A stretch of DNA of 64,000 nt from Chlorokybus atmophyticus (Eukaryota > Streptophyta > Chlorokybophyceae > Chlorokybales > Chlorokybaceae), in NCBI GenBank assembly GCA_009103225.1, contig RHPI01001327.1:278181-342180 (forward strand), given 5' to 3'. The translations under genes and the position numbers were made by a program. Positions 15,793 through 26,376 of the stretch are shown one piece after another. The notes under the pieces are model-generated. The model ran no database searches. It saw only the letters and a program-made list of their open reading frames with translations, and had not been told where the DNA came from. How positions within the stretch are numbered: position 1 is the stretch's first letter; each line of letters opens with the position of its first letter.

Positions 15793-18700
15793 TCAGTCCT
15801 GATGCTCCCTCCCATCTTGTTCTGCTGGTTGCCTTCGTGGAGCTTCAGCAACAGGTGCTGCCTCATCAGGACCCTGCAATTAGTAACGTATAAAATCAGT
15901 AATGGTTGAACAGTATAGAAACAAGTCGCAATATGCACTTGACTGCTGAATGGGTACCTGCCAGCCTGGCAACAGCGATGTGAAAAAGCCAATCACCAGC
16001 AGCTGCACTTCACGTATCAACGATGCCAGCATGCCCTGGGGCGGGGGATCGGCAACAGGTGCAGCAGCACCATCCTGTCCTGAAAAGTAGCGATCAAGGG
16101 TGAGGTTCCTGCATTTGCCACGCAAGATGAAATGCACCAACGACTTACCGGCCGCTTCTGAAGGTACTGCTCGCGGTCTTGGAGTTGGAAGCCGGGGGCG
16201 TTCAAACCTAGCTACGAAGCGCCTCAACCCCGCAAACATTCCAACATGGTACCTGGCAAAGACATTGCATGTCTGTAACCTGACATACTCCCGTTAAGTG
16301 CAACAAGAGGCACTGCTGGGTCACTTACAAGTAGATCAACACTGCTCCAACACACAACACCACAAGGCGCGTGCGCGATGTGTCTCCACCTTGACTAAGA
16401 ATGAACACCAGAAGAGCCAACTTGAACATGAGGGTAAGGTCTACGCGCACCTGCAGCCAACACATGCACGATCATGCACTCAGCAGCTCTGGAAGCAAGC
16501 AGTCACACAGGCGGTGAGTTAGTCACCTGCAACAGTATTCGGCGCGGCTGCCCTGCAGCGGCACCTCCAGGTGCTTGAGGCACATTTACTCTGCCATGTG
16601 CCACGCCAGCCACACCAGCTCTTTGCTGAAGCCCCACAGCTGCAGGTGGTACACCAGCTGCAGGAGCCTGCAAAGCTTACACACCAATTCATGACAAGGC
16701 CAACCTACATCTCCAGATGGTGTTTCATGCGCCTCGCACAAATTTCGTTCAAAAAACCAAAGGTCATGATGCTACCTGACCGGCAGGGGCTGCGGCGGCA
16801 ACAGCTGCACCATGTGCTGGCACAGTAAACGCCATCTGCATTGGAGCACCACTGCACACAGGATGGATACCGCTGTGAGTAACATGCACGCTAAGCACAA
16901 GTCAGCTTTGCAACAGCAAGATCGACAAACTGTCAGCAGATCTTTCATTAGACTTACACAAAGTAGCCGGGTGGAAACACATTCGGCGGCATGCCATTGA
17001 ATGGCGTGGCCATAGGGGCAAATGGAAAGAACGGGTTCATTTGGTTGGGAAAAAAAGGCGGCGGCATCATCGCAGGGGGAGGGCTTTGTAAAGAACTTGC
17101 ACTGGTGCTGGGCTGGCTAACAGCAGTTGCACCCGGGAACATTGGAGGAGGAAACATGCTGGCTGCTAGAGCATATGGATTGGGCATCATCATTTGTGCC
17201 AAGTATGGGTTTGCGAGAAACATTTGCTGCGCATACATATGTAGTGGTCAGAACACCAGCACTGCTGAGCATGCTGCATGGAACAAGCTCACCATTTTGT
17301 TTACGTCCTACGCCAGTCAGGTTGCTACTCATAAAAAGACAGTTGTGGACCATGCCCAAACAACCTGCTCATCCAACCTGTAGTGCAGCAGGGTCGAGTT
17401 GTGGAAACTGATGGCTTGGTGCTCCAGACTGTGAAGACGATGCGCTGGTGGAAGGGGCTCCATCTACCGTGCTGGCTGCAGGTGGAACAGGAGGGAAAGG
17501 CATCCCCGGGAAGGAAGGGAAAAAGGCCGACATGTTGGGATGCGGAGCGCCGTGTGGTGACAATGGCACAGTCTCTGAGCCCGGTGGGACACCTGCAGAT
17601 CTGCAATAGGTAGTTGTGAGTTTATGAGCAAACAGGTGCCCAACCTGATATCTTCAAATTCAGCAAGCTTGGCAGGGTTTGTTTGCTGTCCATGCGGTTG
17701 GGCGGATTATACTGCCGATTGCAGGAAGCCCGGGCATAAGGCACTCACGTTGAAGGTGTTGGGACTGGGGCTGTCGGGGCTGCAGCTGCAGATGAGCCTG
17801 GTGCTGCTTGAGCGGCGGAAGCAGCAGACGGCGGAAGCACCGAAGGCGGGACGGGTGGCGGTGAAGGCTGTATGATGGGCTCCGTTGCACGCTGTGACAA
17901 TGCAGCTGAGGGCTGTGTACGGGAAGGAGACGCAACCTGCCATGCATGACAGTTTTAGCCACACATGCTTGTTGCAAATTGTTTGCGCATCTCAGCATGG
18001 CCAACCTGAAGCTGACCTGTGCTGAAGCGGCAGACTGAGATGGTCTGCTGGGAACGGTGCCAGCAGGCGATGTGCCTGTGGAATGTGCTATAGGAGCTGC
18101 ATTACCAGCGTTGGTCACTGATGAGGATGCTTGTTGTGCAGTTGATGATGATGGCGTTGCCATTGACAGCTTCACCACCATGTGAACAACCTTTGAACCA
18201 CACAGAGCGTGTGACAAGACGGAGACCAATTCCGTTCTTCAGTCAAGCAGCCTGGCAGCCTGACACAGCTGCATTGCATGCATGCATCCAACCTTACCTG
18301 GGGTGTAGAAGTGTCCACCGTGCTGAACAAGTCAGCCAACATTTGCTCGTTGTGCAGCACATGGCCGGCATAGATCAACTGCTGCTGCGCAGCCTGCCGA
18401 TGATATAATGTCAATCCAAACTGACATGCGATTAGAGCTGCTATCAAGCTGCGTGCTCCGTGCAACGAAGAGGTTTCTCAAGCAACCAAGTTCAACATTA
18501 CCCAACGGAACGAACAGTGCATCACGACACCGAACACCAGTAGACGCCGCACAAAGGTATGTGTGTAACTACCAGTGCTGGACACGAACCACCACAGCTT
18601 GCATGTGCATGCATGTACAAGCCACGCAGAATAAAAGTGCTTACAAATCAAAACCACCACGCTGAACAGACGAATGGTAACGATGACAATCAGACATGCA

Positions 18701-18875
18701 TTTCCAAGCACACCTCAGGTTGGCCAGGGTACTGCTGAGCAAACACCTCCTTCAACTGCGCGACGGTCAGCGACAGAGGCACCTGCGTCTGGAAATCAGG
18801 CCTGCCAGCAGCAGCTGGGTTCTTGACCACAATGCTCACAATCAACTGCTCCTCTGGCCGCTTCTCCCCCTCCAT
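15793..18875 (-). CDS. HERP-like ER membrane protein with N-terminal ubiquitin-like domain
   Basis: Twelve exons on the minus strand join in phase to 585 codons: 18875-18714, 18393-18298, 18190-18017, 17936-17749, 17600-17378, 17226-16958, 16851-16776, 16667-16527, 16450-16329, 16252-16149, 16079-15958 and 15873-15793. Residues about 10-95 form a ubiquitin-like fold: LIVSIVVKNP, LTVAQLKEVFAQQYPGQPE, QLIYAGHVL and VVHMVVKL match the HERPUD pattern. A long Pro/Ala/Met-rich linker follows. Near the C-terminus are hydrophobic segments LTLMFKLALLVFIL, LVVLCVGAVLIYLYHVG and VQLLVIGFFTSLLPGW. HERP proteins recruit and organise the HRD1 complex in ER-associated degradation and are induced by ER stress; that role is inferred. 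The alternative upstream in-frame start adds about 22 residues. An AAACCCTAA word lies 69 bp upstream of the ATG. Confidence 0.85.
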
Positions 18876-18943
18876 GACTACGCCGCCGAGGCCGGCAACA
18901 CCGACGCCAACACTGCAGCTCCCACCGCAACATCCCCGCAATA

Positions 18944-18952
18944 AAACCCTAA
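18944..18952. promoter_or_regulatory. Telo-box AAACCCTAA upstream of the HERP-like gene
   Basis: The word AAACCCTAA lies 69 bp upstream of the HERP-like ATG at 18875. The plant telo-box is known in promoters and 5' regions of translation and growth genes. Similar words occur near the starts of EF-2, TAD2, RPS23, the DUF155 gene and the 23.3-kb membrane-protein gene in this window. Confidence 0.4.
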
Positions 18953-19292
18953 TTTACGTTTACGCACCGTCACTGCCGGATACGTAAAGTAACGCAATGA
19001 CGCCAAGACACGCAGCGCAACTTGCTAAACAGATTCTCGAAGATTCCCAGTTTGGCTTCAATATTGCATTATTTTGACATGGTTGAATCTCAAGCATTCG
19101 TCGCTTTGCGACGCAGCTTGCCAGCAGCATCACTCATTGACATCGACGTAGTCAAGCACTATCGCCGGGATTTCTGCTGTCCTGGGGCTCCTGGATTATG
19201 GATATCAGCACTTGGTAGCTTATATCCAGCCTCCAATGCACAGTGGTTCCAGAAGTGCAAACCAGGCTGTTGTGAGCGCTGAAACGGGCGGT

Positions 19293-19295
<3 letters not shown>

Positions 19296-19341
<46 letters not shown>
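19296..19341. repeat. Hexanucleotide tandem repeat (GTCGGT)n
   Basis: About 7.5 perfect copies of gtcggt lie between the HERP-like gene and the hydrolase gene, roughly 170 bp upstream of the hydrolase ATG. It is a microsatellite in the probable 5' region. Confidence 0.9.
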
Positions 19342-19509
19342 TGCGTGTCCTTTGCTATTAAGGTTTGATTGCGTAGTGAGTGTTGTTGTGAATGAATGCA
19401 TGAGTGCGTGAGTTTGAGCGGATGAGTCAATGCTGGTGGTGCTGTGAGTGTTTGGCAGCATGCACAGCTGACAGTGTGGCTCATGCGTAGGCAGTAGTTC
19501 GCTGCGAAG

Positions 19510-20723
19510 ATGTCGAACACCAAGCACTGCGAGGACAAGGGCCACGTCGTGGCGCATGAGTCCCTCGGCAAGGAGGTGAAGTACAACGACCTGGACATCT
19601 ATATCAACGAAGATGGCCATGGCAAGGTCGGCGTCATCCTCGTCACCGACATCTTTGGTAAGCTACTAATGCCTGCATTTTCTTCAACAGTCCAATGAAG
19701 GCCACTGAAAAATGGGATGCCTCTTGAACGCACTGGAAGCAATACCAACAGCTTGACATGCCATGCACGCAGGCTGGGAGTTCCCTAACGCCAGGAAGAT
19801 TGCTGACCGCTTTGCTGCCGCCGGCTTCGTCGTCGCTATGCCCAACGTCCTGCGTGGCAACTACTTCGACGCTGAAAAACACACTGACCTGATGGCGTAT
19901 ATTGCACAACACCCCGATGTAAAGCACCACGCATGCAAGAGATGACGCTGCTCGACCTCATGCATGGGGGGACGTATTGATTTGAAATGCTTGCCAGGAA
20001 CGGGTATGCGGCGACATTGATACCACCATCCAGTTATTGAAGAGCCTTGGTTGTGAGAAGATTGGCGCATTCGGCTTCTGCTGGGGAGGTATGCAACATG
20101 ATGATGCCTGGCCACCTGCGAGCACTGATGAAGTGTGGGCACCACTTGTGTAACAACTTGTCTCAGCACAGTCTGATTGTCTGGGTGGTATCGTGTGTGA
20201 CAGGCAAGTATACCACCCAGTATGCTGCGGATCCCAGCAAGATCCAGGCCGCTGCGGCTCTGCATGGAAGCTTCTTGAAGATTGAGACTGTCAAGGGTAC
20301 TCATGTCTTTGACAGTATGCTGTGTGCTTTGCGGCAATGGAAGGGTGTTCTTATCAGTGTTTGATCGCAGAACACAAGGTGCCAGTCCTGTACGTGTTCG
20401 CCGGCAATGATGAGTACTACCCCAAGGAGTTTGTTCAGGAGCTCCAGCAAACCATCAAGTCCACTCCTCCGGTATGTCGCGTCATGCTTCTAGTCATTAG
20501 CTTTCCATGCTTTGCTCTGCTGTAGCGTGGTGGTAGCAACTTTCTGGCATGCGTACCGCATTCCAACTTCCACCTTATGTGCATGCAGCATGACTTCAAG
20601 GAGTATGCGGGAGTTGGCCATGGTTTTGCCGTGCGCGGTGACTTGAACGACCCTACAACAGCAAAGGCTCAGGATGCTGCTCTCGAGGAAACCATCAACT
20701 GGTTCAAGAAGCACCTGCAGTAG
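19510..20723 (+). CDS. Dienelactone hydrolase family protein (carboxymethylenebutenolidase-like)
   Basis: Six exons (19510-19657, 19773-19918, 19998-20088, 20204-20296, 20371-20471, 20589-20723) give 237 residues, the normal length for a single-domain alpha/beta hydrolase of this family. The catalytic triad is visible: Cys126 as nucleophile in GAFGFCWGG, Asp in VFAGNDEYYP and His in AGVGHGFAVRG. VILVTDIFGWEFPNARKIAD and GFVVAMPNVLRG are also typical. The nucleophile is Cys, as in bacterial dienelactone hydrolase, not Ser. There is no transit peptide or signal peptide, so it is probably cytosolic. The true substrate in eukaryotes is mostly unknown; hydrolysis of lactones or small esters is inferred from the family. 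Confidence 0.9.
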
Positions 20724-21571
20724 GGCAGGCAGCCTCTGTGAGTTACAAGGACAATTTCCTGCAAGCCAGGCGTAATGTATGCAGACATTGTTAAGGTGGT
20801 GTTGCTAAGAGGCATGTGATCTCCGTTGGTAGTCAGAATACGTCATATGCGTCACAATGCAGTACTGCCTTGCCTAGGTCGGCTTGGTGCATGTAAATGT
20901 TCGAAGGTGACCACCCTGTTTCCTATGTAAAGCCACACAGCCTGCTTAGTTTGTTAAGTTGTTAGCTTCCTGCAGCCTGTCCACGAGGTGCTTCAACTAT
21001 GCTGTGCTGTGTGCGCAACCGTAGCTGACTTATTCACTAGAATTGATCCACAACATGCTACACCTGTGCAATCACATGCTTGGCCACATACTCAGCCAGT
21101 GCAACGAGCTTCGGCTCACACAGCCATACTCAAACGTGCAGTTGCTGCGTGCAGTTGCTGCAGTGCAGAAAGCTCATGTACTGAAGTGTGATTGTACGAG
21201 AATATGAACAATCCTGCAGCCTCCATCATGCAGACCTTGCTCAACGTGTATGCACAGTGGATGCGATGGAAGCACGCTTATGTGAGTCACCAGAGTGGCA
21301 AGCTACATCTGCGAGACAATGGCGGTCAGCACAAGGTGTGATGACTCACGAAGTCGTCCATGGCTGGCGGTGAGTCACCGCCAGTGACACTACAACGAGT
21401 AGGCGACAGCAATGTTGGTGCGGCGTTTCCAGCCATAGGAGACTTACTAGAGCACAGAGTGATCAGAATGTCATGTGAAATAAATGCGCATACTATACAA
21501 TCAAGTAATATCAACATACAGATGTGCCCCCTGGCTGTGACGCTTTCCCGGCACCATTCCTGCAGGGGTTG
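20724..21571. other. Intergenic stretch
   Basis: I see no gene between the hydrolase stop and the 3' end of the convergent membrane-protein gene. Short frames here lack features. The inverted pair tggctggcggtgagtcacc / ggtgagtcaccgccagtg near 21360-21385 is the only local structure noticed. Confidence 0.5.
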
Positions 21572-23365
21572 TCACTCTTCCACCGCGACAAGCCACATGA
21601 GGAACCACTCAGCGATGTCAAGAGGAAGTAGTAGCAGGCTCAAAGGGAACGGAAGGCCAAAGCCGTTGGAAATCTGCTGATAAAAGCCAAACAGGGCAAA
21701 GGCGCCGGCAATGCCAATGAATGTGATCGATGACTCGTTGATGTCCGAAACTCCATCATTGTCAAAGTCTATGAACTTGCCTCTGCGTGCACAGTACTCA
21801 AGCAGGGCCTGTCAAACGTTTTGCAGATGTCAGCAATGCACTCTCTGTATCTGGTGCACGTCACACCTGTAGCCTCAGACAAGCTACTGTTGCAAAGGGG
21901 CTGATATTGTCAATGGCACAACAGTGCGGTGTAGCGCAGCATTGGCTGTGGTTGGTTGTGCACAAAGATTCCATGCTATGTTAACATGACTGTCTTATGG
22001 AAACGGATGTGACAACAAATTGAGACCCACCTTGGTAAACATATGGGCGCCACGCAGAGCTGAGTGGAAGGAGCTGATGATGCGTTGGATAAACCAGGCA
22101 AGGCTGACACCAGCCAACTTGCAAGCGTAGTGCAGAAGCACTGGCACCCACTTTGCATACTCCCGCGGGACGAGCTGCGCATGATGTAGCCACGTTGTAG
22201 AATGCCATCTCTCAACAAAACTGGCAAACCATGCCAACATGCAGTGTCATGACCATATGTTCAAATCGGCGACTGTCAAAGAACTTGCCGGCAGAATGGC
22301 TGGGCCCAGCACTCTATTCACAGCAGCAAAGCATATGTCGCCAATGGACGTCCCCAAAGCTATTGTCTTTGCAAAGCGTATGCGCAAGGCAGCCACTACT
22401 GCCATCAACCCTGTCCCATGCAGAGTGCTCCTGTGAGCACAACTGCAGCAGCTTGACAGCTTTGCATAGAAGTTCCGAAGTTGCTAAAATGCTATGTCAT
22501 GTACCTGCATAGAGGGCTCCAATTGCTGTGGAAAGCCGGTTGGGGTCTACAGACTTCAGCGCGAGCGCAATCTTGCGGCGAGCCCATTCTTCGTTGCTGA
22601 TCTGAAGGACGTCAGCGATGCCATCTCGATTGGCATCCACCTAAACAGACGTGTCTGGCCTTCAGCAAGGCACTGAGAGGTGACACAAGGTTGAAGTTCA
22701 ATTGCAGTGCTGACCTTATCATCTTTATGCGATGCTGCCTGAGCCAACTTGAAGTTGTGCACCATATCTTGCAAAGCCTGCAATGCAACGGCAACAGCAT
22801 ATTATACATTTAACATCAACATGCATGTTGACCTGACAACTGCTGATCTCAGCATGTTCTCCAGTCTCCTACATTTCACTTGGACTGGCAAGCAGAGTGT
22901 TATAGCATGGTCAGTGTCATGGCAGTCAAGTACCGTTTGTGTGGATGACCAGCCAACTATCCTGTAAGCTTCCACGGCAGCAATCAGTGTCAAGAACCTC
23001 CCGCCAAAGAACACCATGACCAGACCGAAGATCATGGGCAGCCATTCCTCGGGATGGTACGGCTGCAGCTTCGCATAGACGGCAAGGCTCGCCCGCCACA
23101 CAGCAGCAACTGAAGGTTAAACAGCAATTTCAAGTAATCTGAAGATTGAGCAGCAATAGGCTTCTCTGCAGCAAATAACAAGCAATGCAATATTGAGTGG
23201 CTGAAACCCTAGCCCCTGCATGCACATGCAGGCACCTGCAGGGACGACCGCCCTGAGAGCGCCCACGGCGCTGAGAGCTACGGGAGTGGCTGACGCAAGT
23301 ACGCCTGTCAAAGCAGACGAAGACACGGACGGCTGCCCCGAGCGGGCGGTGCCGGCCGCCGCCAT
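21572..23365 (-). CDS. Multi-pass membrane protein with two EF-hand-like calcium loops (unnamed family)
   Basis: Seven exons on the minus strand (23365-23236, 23109-22958, 22777-22715, 22640-22505, 22410-22274, 22174-22031, 21808-21572) give 332 residues. The Ala/Ser/Val-rich first 40 residues look like an organelle leader. Hydrophobic segments include WLPMIFGLVMVFFGGRFLTL, GLMAVVAALRIRFAKTIALG and ITFIGIAGAFALFGFYQQ, and the C-terminal LSLLLLPLDIAEWFLMWLV. Two loops fit a DxDxDG calcium site: DANRDGIADVLQ (about residues 117-128) and DFDNDGVSDINE (about 268-279). The block LVPREYAKWVPVLLHY looks conserved, but I cannot name the family. The exon 5 donor (GTCGCC at 22273) is weak and chosen for phase. 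The exon 2 donor (GTTGGC) is also non-consensus. Confidence 0.7.
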
Positions 23366-24621
23366 TGCCTCCAACCAAGACCACGACTACGACACCTACG
23401 TCCCACTCTGGTGCTGTCAACGCCGCAGTATTGTTGAAGGCACGTGAAAGCAGCAGCGCACGACATGGAGCCTAACCTATGTCGTATCATTGGGGGGCAC
23501 CGAAATGCAAAATTGGAACCCTTTTGTCTACGAAGACCCGCGGAGTCACCGGGCGGCCGGCGCCCCCGCCGTCGGCCCGGCTCCGGTTAACCGTGGTGTC
23601 GGCGGCTGACGCCCGTTGCGCCGACGCTGGGGCGGTGGTGTTGGCGGGCGGGCGGGAAGGCGGCGAACTCCTTGCCGCCTGCGCCCGGCAAGCAGCGGAG
23701 CGAGAGCGGCGGAGGGCAGGGTGGTGTGAGCGGGCGGAAAGGCGAGCTTCCCGCCGTTCACTCGCAGCAATAGACGGCGGCGCAGGGCAGGTTGGTGTGG
23801 GTAGGCGGGAGACAGCCGGGCAGGAGCGAAGTAGAGGGGCGGGAGCGAAAAGCAGCCGGTTTCTCATATGTAGGTTGGTATCATACCTGTTGCTTGGTCT
23901 TGTGAGCAGGCGCTAAAGTCGCAGGGTTGTGCTTTGTGCAGGCTGTGTATTTTTGTCGTATGGTTGTCTTGTTAGCAATCGATGAAGTCGCAGGGTTTGT
24001 GCTTTATGTAGGCTTGCTACTTTGTTTCGTTGGTAATAGCTTCATTGTTGACATATTAAATGGCTTGACTTATTGCAATGCTTTAAGATTGTGTGCATGA
24101 CTGGCTAACGCATACACTCAGACTGCATGCAGCAGTGCACATGATCGGGGACTGAATAGTTACAGGATTTGTACAAACTGTTGGCGCGCACACGCACACA
24201 CACTGCATGCAGTTGTACGAGTGTAAGAGTGTGTACATGACAGGCGACAGTTGTAGGGTTTGCTGTATGTGTAGGCACACGCATGCCCTCACACCCACAC
24301 ACGCGCACGCACACACATCATGCCACACACATTCACGCACACACCCAGCAGACACCAATTTCGACCGAATTAGTGCACTTGTGAACTACTGGAACTATGC
24401 AGGCGCACATGCAAACGCACATGCACATGCACACACGCACAGTGCACGCAATAGTTATATGAGTGCAAGAGTGCGACAATTGCAGGGTTTCTTGTATGTG
24501 TATGCACGAACGTGCACCCAGCAAGCAGTATGCACGTGCACGCACCTAGCAAACAGCTGCCCAATTATACCACTTGTATCTCGACTTCAGGCATGATATT
24601 CAATGTGGCACATGCACATGC
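23366..24621. other. Gene-free stretch with a GC-rich island and diverged CA-rich repeats
   Basis: Positions 23530-23860 are strongly GC-rich and open in several frames, probably only because of composition. From about 24080 to 24600 the sequence is CA/TG-rich. It holds two or three diverged copies of a unit that contains gagtgtaagagtg...gttgtagggtttgctgtatgtgta (near 24215-24275) and gagtgcaagagtg...ttgcagggtttcttgtatgtgta (near 24460-24505). No gene is supported. Confidence 0.5.
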
Positions 24622-25399
24622 TCAACTCTCAACTGAATCAAGGCATGCCTCCTTTTCTACTTCATCATCGTCCGGAGCTTTGCGCTTGCTGGAACGTTGC
24701 GCGTGCAGCTGTGTGATCGACATTGCTTTTCCTAAACGGTGTTGTGCTGGGTCATTCCTGTGAGCATCAAGTTGCGATGCTGCATCCTCGGAAATGTGAA
24801 GGTCCTTGGCCGTCTTCATTACGTGCTGATATGTGATGTTGCGCTTGTCAAAAGCTTCGCCATGGCGCGGTCTCCCAACCACCACGCAGTCTTATACAAT
24901 TGCACAAGCTCTCTAGCTGCTGGCCCACCATCCAAGCCAGATGTGTATTCCGTCCAGATGTCTATCACAGTAGACAACTCCTTCTGCAACTAATACCTTG
25001 GTGGAACGTCGCGTGCACTCTGAGCTTCAGGAGGTTGTCGCGATGTTGTTTGACGATGTGCATCTCTTGTAGACGCTGCAACAGAGGGTACGCCATTGCA
25101 TGCTGAGCTGTCCGAAACGAATTGCACTCCCTGCTGTGTGAATCCTCCACAGATCATACGCTCCATGCGAGCAAGTTAGCATCCACATATGCCTCAAAGG
25201 CAATTAGCATCTGCTGCTGCGCTGTTACATCGTGCATCACCATCTGCAATAGCCGCTTTTGCTGTCGCATGATGACGGCAATCTTGACAAGAGTCAATAT
25301 CAACATATGTTGATTCATACATACATGCATGCTATCAATTGTGTATAAACAGTTTGACACAATAGAATACATATTTATGAACAGATACACATCATACAT
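24622..25399 (-). pseudogene. Broken gene with a GCR1_C-like DNA-binding segment
   Basis: On the minus strand one frame is open from 25399 to 24965 except for a stop at 25156-25154. A shift to a second frame then gives ELSTVIDIWTEYTSGLDGG followed by PAARELVQLYKTAWWLGD (about 24987-24880). A second shift leads to KRNITYQHVMKTAKDLHI and a basic tail SSKRKAPDDDE ending at 24622. The pattern T-V-x-D-x-W-x-E-(W/Y)-x-x-G-L-x-G-x-P-x-x-x-x-L-x-x-x-(Y/W)-x-x-x-W is that of the GCR1_C DNA-binding domain, known from yeast activators and from fungal Crypton transposons. Two frameshifts and one stop suggest a dead copy, probably of a transposon, though small introns could hide one shift. The family call is from pattern memory. 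Confidence 0.45.
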
Positions 25400-26376
25400 C
25401 TCGGAAACTTACCCGGGACTGCGGCCATTTCACCGTCGTTAATGGTAGTCAATATCATGTGTTGCATGTCAGGCTTGGGCCAGCCCTTGTTGCCTACTGA
25501 CGGTTGCTGCTTGTAACACCTGTAACTTACGCATAATCATCACATATATGATGTTATATACGTACGGCTAACATGCGCTTTGATTATTTTCTCATACGTT
25601 TTGTTAAAAACGAACGTTTATGATATGCTATGTACAATTATGATATAATTCAAATCTGATAAAAGCGCATTACAGAAATACGTGTTTATCAAGCAAACTA
25701 CTGTAAATTATTGCTACATAAGCGTATTATTATCAACATAGATGATACATCGTGTTACAACATCGTACAATAATAAAGATCACAATGTATTATAATGGTT
25801 CAACCGAATTCTCAAGGACTGTCAATTATTGCAAAGATTAAAAGCCACATCAATGTTGATGTGACTATTTTGATAAACACTTGTATACTTGCACCATAAT
25901 ACCAATTTAAACCTGCCACCCATAGTCATACATGATCACACTTTTTGCCTTGCTTGTCTTGTGCAAATAGCACCAGGTATCGGTAATAACACTGTTGCTG
26001 GGGCGTAGGCATCTTGGCGCAGATTCTTGCAGCCGGGGTCTGCTCCGCTCTTACCAAACCGCGGCATTGCAGCCGATTCAGACCTTGAACCTGGTACCAA
26101 CAGCAGCCGACTTAAGACCCGACACCAGCGCAACAGCGTCGGCGAAGGATGCCCGCCTGCTAAAAAGCAGCGCGGATCGCAGTGCGCTACGCACGGACGA
26201 GAAAGCGCCGCGCATACTGCAAAGCCTCGGCTAGGGTTTTGTGTTGGCCCTCTTGCGCGGCGCCGGTGTTGGCGTAAGCGGCGGCAGCGGCGGTGGTGTT
26301 GAGGGTGGCGGTGTCCCCCTCGTTTGCTCTGTCCTGTACATCGCCTTGGCGGCGCGGGTGACAGAGGGTCGTCAAG
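25400..26376. other. AT-rich intergenic DNA and EF-2 5' region
   Basis: Positions 25400-25930 are AT-rich with no gene. Positions 25930-26376 are GC-richer and probably hold the EF-2 promoter and 5' leader. A CTAGGGTTTT word lies at 26231-26240. Long minus-strand frames here look like shadows of GC composition. Confidence 0.5.
26231..26239. promoter_or_regulatory. Telo-box-like word upstream of EF-2
   Basis: CTAGGGTTT, the reverse of AAACCCTAG, lies about 140 bp upstream of the EF-2 ATG. In plants this word is common near the transcription start of translation genes. A related TTAGGGTTAG is in EF-2 intron 2 (from 26887). Confidence 0.4.

Noticed and set aside
23479-23916. GC-rich open frames of about 145 codons on both strands
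   Set aside because: Open in several frames at once because of high GC; Arg/Ala-rich with no domain.
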